The notes beneath the pieces are model-generated. The model had not been told where the DNA came from. It saw only the letters and a list, made by a program, of their open reading frames with translations, and searched no databases. From Bacillota bacterium (lineage in GTDB: Bacteria; Bacillota; Clostridia; Lachnospirales; Lachnospiraceae), in assembly GCA_023387635.1 (NCBI GenBank), contig JAEWHU010000085.1, positions 1 through 20,526 of the forward strand: a DNA stretch of 20,526 nucleotides. Direction: 5' to 3'. Shown here piece after piece: positions 1-8,012 of the stretch; position 1 is the stretch's first letter; each line of letters begins with the position of its first letter. Position numbers and translations under genes: made by a program.

Positions 1-1
1 C

Positions 2-1186
2 AGAACAAAAATTACAGCTTTAGATATGCCATCAATTAAAAAAAATCAAGGAAACAAAAGCTTTTCAGGAGTGGATGACGCTTGGAAATCTCTGCAAGTA
101 GATTTGGGTAATAAAGATTTAATTAAATTAGATACATACCCACATGGAGAAACTTATTTTGGCCATGGCTCTGTTTTAGTTATCGAAACAGGTGAAGCAG
201 CTGGACAGACAATTCCTATTGGAACATTTAACGAAGGCCTAGTTTCGGTTGGGATCAGCCTAAGCGCAGATGCGCTGTTAGATACACTTTCAAAAATTAA
301 CGTTGGTGATGAAGTTAGACTTGATAATTCAGACTATCTAGCACTTCAAACATATCACCGTCATCAGTTGCCACCTGTAACCGAGGGCTATACTCCATGG
401 AATGAAATTTTCAGAAATGAAAATGGTGAACCCAAATATCCACAAAGACAATTACCATTCCCGGTTGGATTATCTCTAACACAAAATGGTGGCGGTATGT
501 TAGAACCGGGATATTTTAACTGCAAAGCTATTATGGTTGGATGTTTAATGGATGAAAGCGCAGTACCATGGCAACAAGACTGGTATAGAAAGCAAATCGA
601 GAGCAAACGTGGGGATAAAGTAGACGAATATTTCCGTCTTTGGTATGTAGAAAACGCTATGCATGGAGATAGCGAACATCAATATGACGATTTACATGTT
701 GTTCCATACATGCCAGTAGTTCATCAAGCACTATTAGATGTTAGTGACTGGGTTGAGAGAGGCATAGCACCGCAAAAAAATTCCAATTACACCATAAATG
801 CTGGACAAGTGGAAATTCCTCAAAAAGCCAATGATAGAAAAGGTATTCAACCATCTGTTAATTTATTAGTTAACGGTAGTATCCGAGCAGACATTAAACA
901 AGGAGATACAGCTAAATTTATAGCTGAAATTGAACTACCAGAGAATACTGGAGATATTATTTCTGCTAAGTTCGATTTTGACAAGTCAAGTAATTTTGCA
1001 AGTGTTGCTACAATAAAATTTGCTAATGAATCCTGTACAAAAGCAACGGTTGAGGCAGAATACACTTTTAATGAAATTGGAACCTATTTTCCAGTCCTAC
1101 TTGTAACAGCCGGTAGAGATGGAGAAAAAACAAACCAATTTGCAAGACCTGTTAATCTAGCTAGGGTTAGAGTGGTGGTTTCATAA
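2..1186 (+). CDS. alpha/beta-hydrolase-like protein with C-terminal PKD-like domain (5' end outside window)
   Basis: The reading frame is already open at base 2. The first Met codon (base 26) has no ribosome binding site, so this is the C-terminal ~394 residues of a longer protein. Counting from that Met, GCLMDESAVPWQQDWYR (residues 172-188) looks like the strand and loop carrying the acidic residue of an alpha/beta-hydrolase triad (Asp176). FRLWYVENAMHGD (203-215) looks like the segment with the catalytic His (His213). The nucleophile region would lie upstream, outside the window. WVERGIAP (242-249) resembles the post-His helix of tannase/feruloyl-esterase-like enzymes. Residues ~277-386 form a beta-rich Ig/PKD-like domain with the signature EYTFNEIGTYFPVLLV. 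Secretion cannot be judged without the N-terminus. An MFS gene follows 130 bp downstream on the same strand, with no convincing terminator between, so uptake of a hydrolysis product is a possible link. The fold assignment is by motif only and the substrate is unknown. Confidence 0.6.
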   Translation, partial: RTKITALDMPSIKKNQGNKSFSGVDDAWKSLQVDLGNKDLIKLDTYPHGETYFGHGSVLVIETGEAAGQTIPIGTFNEGLVSVGISLSADALLDTLSKINVGDEVRLDNSDYLALQTYHRHQLPPVTEGYTPWNEIFRNENGEPKYPQRQLPFPVGLSLTQNGGGMLEPGYFNCKAIMVGCLMDESAVPWQQDWYRKQIESKRGDKVDEYFRLWYVENAMHGDSEHQYDDLHVVPYMPVVHQALLDVSDWVERGIAPQKNSNYTINAGQVEIPQKANDRKGIQPSVNLLVNGSIRADIKQGDTAKFIAEIELPENTGDIISAKFDFDKSSNFASVATIKFANESCTKATVEAEYTFNEIGTYFPVLLVTAGRDGEKTNQFARPVNLARVRVVVS

Positions 1187-1316
1187 GTCATTTGTATATA
1201 GCCAAATGGGAGGCTAATTCAAATATAAATATAAATATATTATTATAGTATCATTTCATTTATTTTTTTCTGTATAAATATTGGGATTTACTTTTTAAAT
1301 TGAGGAGGGTTACTTT

Positions 1317-2696
1317 ATGTCTACGAAAGTTGAAAATATTAGAAAGAATGAATTAAAGGAATTAACAAAGTGGAAATCAGAAAAGAAGGTCTATGCAGGT
1401 TATTTACTAATCATGATGTCGTTATTAAGCATTGTTAGGTGTTTGGATGAATTTGCATCATCAATAGGTGGCTCCATTCAGTCATGGCTTGTAAACGAGT
1501 TCATTGTATATCCAACAGGAGTTACATATGCGCAGGGTCTATCAACATGGTCACTAATTTCCACAGCAATGCTTGTGTTTACAATTATGGCAGTATTTTA
1601 TTTAGCATTGTCAGATCGTTTTGGTCGTAAAAAAATATTGATTATCAGTGTGTTTGGTATGGCAATAGGAATGATAATTTGCTTTACTGCAAATAGTCTA
1701 ATAAGTTATTTATGCGGTAGTGCATTGGTTACTTTTTTTATCGCAACTGATGTTCATGGAATCTATGTAATGGAGATAGCACCAGTAAAGAAAAGAGCAA
1801 CATTTATACAAATAACTGCTGTCTTCGGACAAGTAGGAGTGTTTTTAGTAGCGGTATCAAGAACAGTTTATACGGATGGGGAAGTGTTAAACTGGAGAAT
1901 GCTTTATTTAATCCCAGCAATCGTTGGTATCATATGTGGTATTCTTTTGATTTTAAGTGCGCGTGAAACAGATGTGTTTAAAAAGCAAAGAATCGAATTA
2001 TTAAGTAAACCCTATGAAGAGAGAAAATTAGAGGCAGAAGCGGCAAAGAGAGAAAAGAAAGCAAATTCAAATAAGCTGGGTATTAATGCTGCTTTTAAAT
2101 ACATCTTTTCTAATAAGCAAGCTAGAGGTAATATACTTGCAACGATACCACAATTATTTGCTATTATGGCATTTGTTGGTTATGTTGAGTCAATTATGAC
2201 AACAAACGGTATGTCTACTACCGAAATTAACCAAACATTATTAATAGCTCCAATTTCATCAGCTGTTATTGCTATATTAACTGGTTACTGTTCTGATAAG
2301 CTTGGAAGACGTCCAACTGCCATTATAACTTCTGCTATTGCATTAATGGCTTTATTTTGTTTTATTGTTTCAACAAAAAATAATGTTAGTCCATATTTGA
2401 TTGGTGTTATTCTTGGGCTTGGGAATGGTGCATTTTTCAGATATGGTGATACTTTAGGATTGCAAAGAATGGAATCCGTTCCAACCAATATAAGAGCAGC
2501 AGTAGCATCAGCATTTGGACTTATTGCTACTGTAATTGCAACAATATCTGGAGTAGTTTTTGCGATTTTAGTTGGTATGTTTGAAATAGGTAGCCTTTGC
2601 TTAATCTGGGGTGGCATCATGATTGGATTATCAGCTTTCTTAAATTTCGTACTTGTTAAAGAAACAAAAGGTATTGATTTAGGAAAGATTCAATAA
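1317..2696 (+). CDS. MFS transporter, sugar-porter-like
   Basis: A 459-residue polytopic membrane protein of normal length for the major facilitator superfamily (12 helices in two halves). The cytoplasmic loop motif A is present in both halves: SDRFGRKK at residues 99-106 and SDKLGRRPT at 326-334. MEIAPVKKRATF (152-163) and ESVPTNIRAAV (386-396) match the E-x-x-P-x-x-x-R signature that follows helices 4 and 10 in sugar-porter-type members. The C-terminus VKETKGIDLGKI resembles the PETKG ending of that group. A charged central cytoplasmic loop spans ~residues 222-255. The ATG start is supported by GAGGAGGG at 1302-1309, eight bases upstream. It follows a hydrolase-like gene and precedes a terminator, so the two may be co-transcribed. 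The family is clear. The substrate (sugar, aromatic acid or other small molecule) cannot be read from the sequence. Confidence 0.88.
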   Translation: MSTKVENIRKNELKELTKWKSEKKVYAGYLLIMMSLLSIVRCLDEFASSIGGSIQSWLVNEFIVYPTGVTYAQGLSTWSLISTAMLVFTIMAVFYLALSDRFGRKKILIISVFGMAIGMIICFTANSLISYLCGSALVTFFIATDVHGIYVMEIAPVKKRATFIQITAVFGQVGVFLVAVSRTVYTDGEVLNWRMLYLIPAIVGIICGILLILSARETDVFKKQRIELLSKPYEERKLEAEAAKREKKANSNKLGINAAFKYIFSNKQARGNILATIPQLFAIMAFVGYVESIMTTNGMSTTEINQTLLIAPISSAVIAILTGYCSDKLGRRPTAIITSAIALMALFCFIVSTKNNVSPYLIGVILGLGNGAFFRYGDTLGLQRMESVPTNIRAAVASAFGLIATVIATISGVVFAILVGMFEIGSLCLIWGGIMIGLSAFLNFVLVKETKGIDLGKIQ

Positions 2697-2752
2697 TACA
2701 TGAATATATCTCTTTCTTGGCAGAAATTGAATAATTGATAGCACATATAAAC

Positions 2753-2792
2753 AGAGGTTTGGGGGAGCATTATAACCTAACCTCTTTTTTTT
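2753..2792 (+). terminator. Rho-independent terminator after the MFS gene
   Basis: AGAGGTT (2753-2759) pairs with AACCTCT (2779-2785), and a run of eight T residues ends the structure (2785-2792). It sits 57 bp after the transporter stop codon and separates it from the LytTR regulatory pair. The loop is fairly long (19 nt). Confidence 0.75.
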
Positions 2793-2815
2793 ATATGCAA
2801 TTATAAATTCATTTC

Positions 2816-2844
2816 TTTAAATAATTTGTGAAGTCATATATAAT
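2816..2844 (+). promoter_or_regulatory. candidate sigma-A promoter for the LytTR two-component operon
   Basis: A consensus -10 box TATAAT lies at 2839-2844. The hexamer TTTAAA at 2816-2821 (4 of 6 to TTGACA) is a possible -35 with a 17-bp spacer. The predicted transcript would start near 2851, giving a leader of ~36 nt before the regulator ATG. The -35 is weak, so the call is tentative. Confidence 0.35.
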
Positions 2845-2886
2845 GAGTATATTGGGTGAATTTATATAGACCAGGAGGTAACCAAT

Positions 2887-3594
2887 ATGATCAGAGTCGC
2901 AATCGTTGAAGATGAGGCTAGTTATGTTGAACAAATAGAAGGATTTCTTAAGCAGTATCAAAAAGAATATGGCCAAGTTATTGAAGTTACTGTGTTTTCA
3001 GATGGTGATGAAATTGTAAGTAATTATCGCGCAGAATTCGACATTATTTTTTTAGATGTCCAGATGAGTTTTATGGATGGGATGACTGCAGCTGAGCATA
3101 TACGACAAATGGATCTGAATGTAATTATTATCTTTATTACTAATATGGCACAATATGCTATCCGGGGTTACGCTGTCAATGCCCTAGATTATATTATTAA
3201 ACCGGTATCCTATTTTGCATTTTCCATGAAATTCAAACGAGCTGTAGCATTATATAAACAAAGAGAGAAAAAGTACATCACTTTGAAAGTCGATGGTGGT
3301 ATAGCCCGTATTCCATTAAACGAAATTTATTACATAGAAAGCATGAAACATCGTATTATTGTTCACGCAGAAACTATGGATTACTCTTTGATTTGTACCA
3401 TGAAGGAGATGGAGGTACGGCTTGCCAGTGAAGATTTCTTTCGTTGTAACAACTGCTATCTGGTGAACTTGGCACAAGTTAAAAGAGTATATAACAATGA
3501 AGTTTTTGTGGGCGAATATAATCTTTCGATCAGCCGGCCAAGACGCAAAGCCTTTATGGATGCATTGACAGATTATATGGGAGGTATGACATGA
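2887..3594 (+). CDS. LytTR-family response regulator (AgrA/VirR type)
   Basis: A 235-residue, two-domain regulator. Residues 1-~120 form the CheY-like receiver: acidic pocket VEDE (7-10), phospho-acceptor Asp57 in IIFLDVQM, switch Thr85 in FITN, and Lys105 in IIKP. Residues ~130-232 form the LytTR DNA-binding domain (ITLKVDGG..., the IYYIES strand, and FFRCNNCYLVNL followed by VKRV). This fold reads paired direct repeats spaced about two helical turns apart. The ATG is preceded by CAGGAGGT at 2872-2879. Its stop overlaps the start of the kinase gene (ATGA), so the two are translationally coupled. A matching 21-bp-period direct repeat occurs 20 bp after the kinase gene, in front of the GH3 cluster, which is therefore its likely target. 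The exact signal is not known. Confidence 0.93.
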   Translation: MIRVAIVEDEASYVEQIEGFLKQYQKEYGQVIEVTVFSDGDEIVSNYRAEFDIIFLDVQMSFMDGMTAAEHIRQMDLNVIIIFITNMAQYAIRGYAVNALDYIIKPVSYFAFSMKFKRAVALYKQREKKYITLKVDGGIARIPLNEIYYIESMKHRIIVHAETMDYSLICTMKEMEVRLASEDFFRCNNCYLVNLAQVKRVYNNEVFVGEYNLSISRPRRKAFMDALTDYMGGMT

Positions 3595-4907
3595 TGAGCT
3601 TGGATACTTTGCCAGATATTCCTAAACTATACACAGCTTTGGCTGAATGGCTTGCTTGTTTAATTTACATTCTATCACTGAAAAAAAGAATAAGCGGATT
3701 GCGTCTTGCTGCCATTATGGGAGTAGGATTGTTTGTACAATGTGGTGTCAATTATATAGCGGGTGTGATGCATCCCTTCCTATGGCTTGGGTGGATGTTA
3801 ATGGCGTTTGTTGCTATGTTTGCCTTAATTTTCTTTTGCTGCAATCTTTCCATAAGAGATGTAGGTTTTTTTGCTATCCGTGCGTTTATTATTGCGGAAT
3901 TCGCTGCGTCCTTTGAATGGCAGATTTATGTTTTCTTTGCTAGGTTTGGTATGAATAGTAAGTTATGGGCAGGACTATTTTTACTAATTACATATGGAGT
4001 GGTATTTTTAGCGTTCTATTTTATAGAGCGCAACCACATTCCACAGAATGGAAGACTTAATGTTCATTGGAAAGAACTATGGAGTTCTATATTGGTAGGT
4101 GTGGTTGTATTTCTAATGAGTAATATAAGTTTTGTATATCAAAATACTCCCTTTAGTGGAACCATGGGAAATGAAATTCTTTATATCCGCACACTTGTGG
4201 ACTTTATCGGTATAGTTATGCTATATGCTCAACTAGAGCAAATACGTGAAGCTCATCTAAGATATGAACTTGAGGGCATGGACAACTTGCTTCGCAAGCA
4301 ATACGAGCAATATCGATTATCAAAAGAGAATGATGAACTCATCAGTCAAAAATATCATGATTTAAAACACCAAATTGCGATAATTCGAAGTGAAAACGAC
4401 CCCGAAAAACGTGAAGTTTATTTGCGTGAGATGGACAATGCTATTCGCAAACATGAGGCAGAAAACAAAACGGGGAATACAGTACTTGATACAGTACTCT
4501 TTGGTAAAGCACTTTATTGCTCAGAACATGGAATTAATTTTACATGTATGGCAGATGGTACGTTACTGAATTTTATGGAAGTAATGGATATCTGTGTTAT
4601 TATTGGGAATGCACTGGATAATGCCATTGAAAGTGTGGAAAAGCTTAAGGAACTAGAAAAACGACTGATAACCATGTCCGTCTCCTCCAAAAATGACTTT
4701 ATTATACTGAAGTTTGACAATTATTATGAAAGTACACTAGAAATGGAAGATGGTCTACCAGTTACTACAAAAACCAATGCAGCATATCATGGCTATGGTA
4801 TTAAAAGCATTCGGCAAGTTGTAGAAAAATATGGTGGTTCCTTAACCATACATGGAGAAGATAACTGGTTTAGTTTGAGGATACTTTTTCCAATGCAAGA
4901 AAAATAG
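3591..4907 (+). CDS. AgrC/HPK10-type membrane sensor histidine kinase
   Basis: A 438-residue partner of the LytTR regulator. Residues ~10-215 are hydrophobic and hold about six transmembrane helices, as in AgrC-like peptide-sensing kinases. A coiled-coil-like linker (~218-255) leads to the phospho-acceptor motif YHDLKHQ with His256. The GHKL ATPase domain follows, with the N box IIGNALDNAIES (Asn340, Asn344) and the G-rich box HGYGIKSI (400-407). The start overlaps the regulator stop by four bases and is served by GGGAGG at 3579-3584. A second in-frame ATG lies immediately after the first. No gene for a small signal peptide or AgrB-like processing protein is visible nearby, so a quorum-peptide role is unproven. 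A cue linked to sugars or the envelope is equally possible given the adjacent glycosidases. Confidence 0.9.
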   Translation: MMSLDTLPDIPKLYTALAEWLACLIYILSLKKRISGLRLAAIMGVGLFVQCGVNYIAGVMHPFLWLGWMLMAFVAMFALIFFCCNLSIRDVGFFAIRAFIIAEFAASFEWQIYVFFARFGMNSKLWAGLFLLITYGVVFLAFYFIERNHIPQNGRLNVHWKELWSSILVGVVVFLMSNISFVYQNTPFSGTMGNEILYIRTLVDFIGIVMLYAQLEQIREAHLRYELEGMDNLLRKQYEQYRLSKENDELISQKYHDLKHQIAIIRSENDPEKREVYLREMDNAIRKHEAENKTGNTVLDTVLFGKALYCSEHGINFTCMADGTLLNFMEVMDICVIIGNALDNAIESVEKLKELEKRLITMSVSSKNDFIILKFDNYYESTLEMEDGLPVTTKTNAAYHGYGIKSIRQVVEKYGGSLTIHGEDNWFSLRILFPMQEK

Positions 4908-4927
4908 ATAAGAAAAGTTTAACGTAA

Positions 4928-4962
4928 GACAAAGTATGCATTAAAAATGACAAAGTATGCAT
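4928..4962 (+). promoter_or_regulatory. putative LytTR response-regulator binding site (21-bp-period direct repeat)
   Basis: GACAAAGTATGCAT occurs twice without mismatch, at 4928-4941 and 4949-4962, separated by seven A/T-rich bases. The repeat period is exactly 21 bp. A shorter third copy of the core TATGCA is at 4978-4983, 22 bp further on. LytTR proteins such as AgrA and PlnC-type regulators are known to bind two direct repeats about 21 bp apart, next to the -35 region. Here a possible extended -10 (TGATAAGAT, 4988-4996) begins 26 bp after the second repeat. The site lies between the LytTR regulator/kinase operon and the GH3 cluster, so it is inferred to control the latter. Confidence 0.65.
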
Positions 4963-4991
4963 GGGATGAAATTATGTTATGCAAATGTGAT

Positions 4992-5018
4992 AAGATGTAA
5001 TCGTATAGATTACATCTT
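4992..5018. repeat. perfect inverted repeat between the kinase and GH3 genes (terminator or operator)
   Basis: An 11-bp perfect stem (AAGATGTAATC at 4992-5002 against GATTACATCTT at 5008-5018) closes a GTATA loop. It lies 84 bp after the kinase stop and 48 bp before the GH3 start. Only short T runs follow, so it would be a weak terminator of the regulatory operon. It could instead be an operator or leader hairpin of the GH3 transcript, because a possible -10 box overlaps its left arm. Confidence 0.6.
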
Positions 5019-5066
5019 TATTGTTATATTCACTATAAAGATAAAATCTAGAAAGGAGATGTTTAT

Positions 5067-7922
5067 ATGAAAGAAACAAATAAGAAAAAGATAGGATTAA
5101 TAACTGGTGGCGTTGTAATTGCCAGCATTTTAGTTGCTATAATATGGGCAATTGCTTTTCCTAATCCATTAGGGCCTAGCATCAGACGTATTACAAGTAT
5201 TATTAGCACTTCAGTTATTATAGCAGGGGTTCTTATTATAGCCCTATTCATTTACAGAGCGAAAAAGAACAAGCGAGTGAAAAAATTTGCGACAGTTCTA
5301 CTCTCACTAGTTTTGATACTTGTAGTTTTTATAAATGTTATGGTTGGTAATTTCCATGTTATTATTAATCAACTATTAGACAGAAATACTGTAACTGCAG
5401 AACAAATTCCTGACATTACAGCTCATGCCAAAGAATTGACTGAGCGTTTAGAAGCTGAAGGGCTTGTACTTCTTAAAAATGAAGGAAAAGCATTGCCATT
5501 AAATACTAAAAATGTGAACGTATTTGGTTATGCCTCACAAAGAATTGCGTATGGTGGAGCCGGTTCTGGTGCAGCAGATGAAACTTCCAATGTGACTTTT
5601 CAAGGTGCATTAGAGAATGCAGGGTTTCAAGTAAATGGTGACTTGATACAGTTTTACAAGGATCAATTGCCTGAAAAGGGAAAAACCAGTGTTCTTGATA
5701 TGCTAGGCGGTAATTACAATGTCACTGAACCAGCAGTAAGCGCGTATAGCAATGAGCTACTTAAGAATGCCAAAGATTTTTCAGATACTGCCGTTGTTGT
5801 GATTGCCCGTACAGGTGGAGAAGGTGCTGATATGCCTTTTGATATGGCAGACTATGAAGGTGGCACCCCAGGTAGACATTATATGGAATTGACTGAGAAT
5901 GAAGAAGCAATGCTCTCAATGGTTGAAGAAAACTTTGACAAAGTAGTGGTGATTATTAATTCATCCTCTCCAATGGAATTAGGCTTTTTAGATGAAAGTA
6001 GCGTGGATGCAGCATTGTGGATAGGTGGTCCTGGTTCTACTGGTTTAAATGCTGTGGGATATGCCCTATCTGGCGCAGTAAATCCTTCTGGCCGTTTACC
6101 AGATACTTATGCATATGACGTAACTTCTAGTCCTGCTTACTTTAATGCAGGTAACTTTACTTACTTAGGATCTGAACACGAAGATAATGGTCTAATAGCC
6201 ATGATGACTGGAGATAAAACGAAATCATATACTTTTGTTAATTATCAAGAAGGTATTTATGTAGGTTATCGTTATTATGAAACTGCTGCTGCAGATGGTT
6301 TTATAGATTTTGAGAAAACAGTACAGTATCCATTTGGATATGGTCTGTCCTATACTACTTTTGAGCAGAAGATGGGAGAGTTACAAGTAGAAAATGACAC
6401 TATCTCTGTTGATGTAACAGTTACTAATACTGGTAATACTCCTGGAAAAGAAGTAGTTCAGCTTTACTACACTGCACCTTATACAAAAGGTGGAATTGAA
6501 AAGTCACATGTTGTACTTGTTGCATTTGACAAAACAGAAGTATTAGAGCCTGGCCAAAGTGAAACAATTACACTTTCTTTTGCAATAGAAGATATGGCAA
6601 GCTACGATTACAAAAATGCCAAAGCTTATGTGCTTGAATCTGGTGACTATGAAATTAAATTAATGAACAATAGTCATGACCTAATTGATAGTAAGATTTA
6701 TACTAATGCAAAAACAGTTACTGGACGTAAAAGTGATAATACAGCTGCAACGAATCAATTTGATGATGCAGCCGGTGACATTAAATATGTTAGCCGCGCC
6801 GATTGGGCAGGTACTATGCCAACTAAGCGTACAGCCGATCAGCAAATTACAGAAGAATTAATGAAGGCACTTAGTGATGTGAGTGTGAAAACTGATCCGA
6901 ATGCAGAAGATATCATTTATAAGAAACATGGATTAAAATTATCTGATATGAAAGGTCTTGCTTATGATGATCCAAAATGGGATCAGTTATTAGAGCAGCT
7001 TTCTGTAAAAGACATGGAATACCTAATTGGTTCCGGTGGTTGGCAAACGGTTGCTATTCCTGCTGTTGGAAAACCTCAAGTTAGTGACATTGACGGACCT
7101 GCAGGCCTTAATGGTTTAATTAACGGAACAACTGGTAACCAATATACAAGTGAAGTTGTAGTAGCTGCTACTTGGAATACCGATTTAGCTGAAGAGTTTG
7201 GTAAAACTCTAGGTGAGGAAGCTTATGCAAAAGGAGTTTCCGGTATCTATGGTCCTGCAATGAATACTCATCGTACTCCTTTTAGTGGACGAAATTTTGA
7301 ATATTATTCAGAAGATGGACTTCTTGGTGGAAAGATGGGGGCTGCCATGGTTCGTGGAACCAACAGCACCAATACTTATACTTACATCAAACACTTTGCA
7401 CTAGACGACCAAGAAACCAATGTAATTGGTAATGCCGTTTGGAGTAATGAACAAGCAATCAGAGAAATCTATTTAAAACCTTTTGAGATTACAGTTAAAG
7501 AAGGTGGTACACGTGCGATTATGTCAGCATGGAATCGTATTGGTACTACTTGGACTGGAAACAGTGACGCATTACTAGAAACTGTTCTTCGCGATGAGTG
7601 GGGATTTAGAGGTGTAGTTATAACTGATAATTCTATGGTTGGAGGCTATATGGATCCAGATCAAGCAATTGATTCCGGTAATGACTTGATGCTTAACTCC
7701 ATGGCTAGTAAATTTGACACAGCTGATACAGCTACTGGTCGTCAAAATATGCGTAGAGCTTCCCATAATATTCTATATACAGTTGCAAACAGCAATGCCT
7801 TAGAACTTGCACGAGTTGGAGTTCCAAGTTGGATATGGATGCTTACTACTGTTGATGCAGTGCTATTAGGACTTATAACACTAGGCGTTATGGGTTGTAC
7901 AAAAAAGAAAAAAGAAAAATAA
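5067..7922 (+). CDS. membrane-anchored glycoside hydrolase family 3 protein with permuted domain order (probable beta-glucosidase)
   Basis: A 951-residue enzyme with GH3 domains in reverse order. Hydrophobic helices at ~10-30, 45-63 and 75-95 open the protein. The GH3 C-domain follows (from ~122; EGLVLLKNEG 131-140, GGAGSGAADE 163-172, WIGGPGSTG 318-326), then an Fn3-like domain (~440-535). The catalytic (alpha/beta)8 barrel is last (~640-905): DGPAG 676-680, GRNFEYYSED 741-750, KHFALDDQE 775-783, and GVVITDNS with probable nucleophile Asp854. Glu252 in GGEGADMP is the likely acid/base. A fourth helix (~920-943) ends in KKKKEK. Basic residues at 5-8, 64-73 and 945-951 place the catalytic part outside the cell by the positive-inside rule. 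This domain order is known from Ruminococcus albus and Butyrivibrio GH3 enzymes. The ATG has AAAGGAGAT just upstream (5052-5060). It lies behind a LytTR-type site. The natural substrate is unknown. Confidence 0.88.
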   Translation: MKETNKKKIGLITGGVVIASILVAIIWAIAFPNPLGPSIRRITSIISTSVIIAGVLIIALFIYRAKKNKRVKKFATVLLSLVLILVVFINVMVGNFHVIINQLLDRNTVTAEQIPDITAHAKELTERLEAEGLVLLKNEGKALPLNTKNVNVFGYASQRIAYGGAGSGAADETSNVTFQGALENAGFQVNGDLIQFYKDQLPEKGKTSVLDMLGGNYNVTEPAVSAYSNELLKNAKDFSDTAVVVIARTGGEGADMPFDMADYEGGTPGRHYMELTENEEAMLSMVEENFDKVVVIINSSSPMELGFLDESSVDAALWIGGPGSTGLNAVGYALSGAVNPSGRLPDTYAYDVTSSPAYFNAGNFTYLGSEHEDNGLIAMMTGDKTKSYTFVNYQEGIYVGYRYYETAAADGFIDFEKTVQYPFGYGLSYTTFEQKMGELQVENDTISVDVTVTNTGNTPGKEVVQLYYTAPYTKGGIEKSHVVLVAFDKTEVLEPGQSETITLSFAIEDMASYDYKNAKAYVLESGDYEIKLMNNSHDLIDSKIYTNAKTVTGRKSDNTAATNQFDDAAGDIKYVSRADWAGTMPTKRTADQQITEELMKALSDVSVKTDPNAEDIIYKKHGLKLSDMKGLAYDDPKWDQLLEQLSVKDMEYLIGSGGWQTVAIPAVGKPQVSDIDGPAGLNGLINGTTGNQYTSEVVVAATWNTDLAEEFGKTLGEEAYAKGVSGIYGPAMNTHRTPFSGRNFEYYSEDGLLGGKMGAAMVRGTNSTNTYTYIKHFALDDQETNVIGNAVWSNEQAIREIYLKPFEITVKEGGTRAIMSAWNRIGTTWTGNSDALLETVLRDEWGFRGVVITDNSMVGGYMDPDQAIDSGNDLMLNSMASKFDTADTATGRQNMRRASHNILYTVANSNALELARVGVPSWIWMLTTVDAVLLGLITLGVMGCTKKKKEK

Positions 7923-7956
7923 GTTAAAGCTATAGTTCCAAAATAGTAAATTTACA

Positions 7957-7998
7957 GTGCCTACCTCTACCTATAATAGGAGGAGGTAGGTGCTTTTT
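7957..7998 (+). terminator. intercistronic terminator-like hairpin between the two GH3 genes
   Basis: CCTACCTC (7960-7967) pairs with GAGGTAGG (7983-7990), extended by wobble pairs to G7957/C7993, and is followed by TTTTT (7994-7998). The ribosome binding site of the next gene starts directly after the T run. With no promoter visible between, the second GH3 gene must depend on read-through. The hairpin is therefore better seen as a partial terminator or attenuator that sets the ratio of the two enzymes. Confidence 0.7.
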
Positions 7999-8012
7999 AA
8001 GGAGTGAATTCC

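Noticed and set aside
26..1186. Base 26 ATG as the true start of the hydrolase-like gene
   Set aside because: The frame is open upstream to the window edge, no ribosome binding site precedes the ATG, and the nucleophile half of the fold would be missing.
2285..2620. 111-codon minus-strand frame within the MFS gene
   Set aside because: It is complementary to conserved transporter motifs and hydrophobic by reflection only.
3647..3916. 89-codon frame on the plus strand inside the sensor kinase gene
   Set aside because: It overlaps the membrane domain of the kinase in another frame and has Cys-rich random-looking content, so it is not a gene.
3591..4907. A full agr-like quorum system around the LytTR pair
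   Set aside because: No AgrB-like protease or small AgrD-like peptide frame could be found next to the kinase, so only the receptor/regulator half is supported.
4928..4983. Short regularly spaced repeats as a possible CRISPR or iteron array
   Set aside because: Only two full copies and one partial core, with a 7-base spacing and a 21-bp period. This fits a regulator site, not an array.
8004..8012. GTG 8004 as start of the canonical GH3 gene
   Set aside because: The GTG is part of the ribosome binding site AAGGAGTG. ATG 8013 has ideal spacing.
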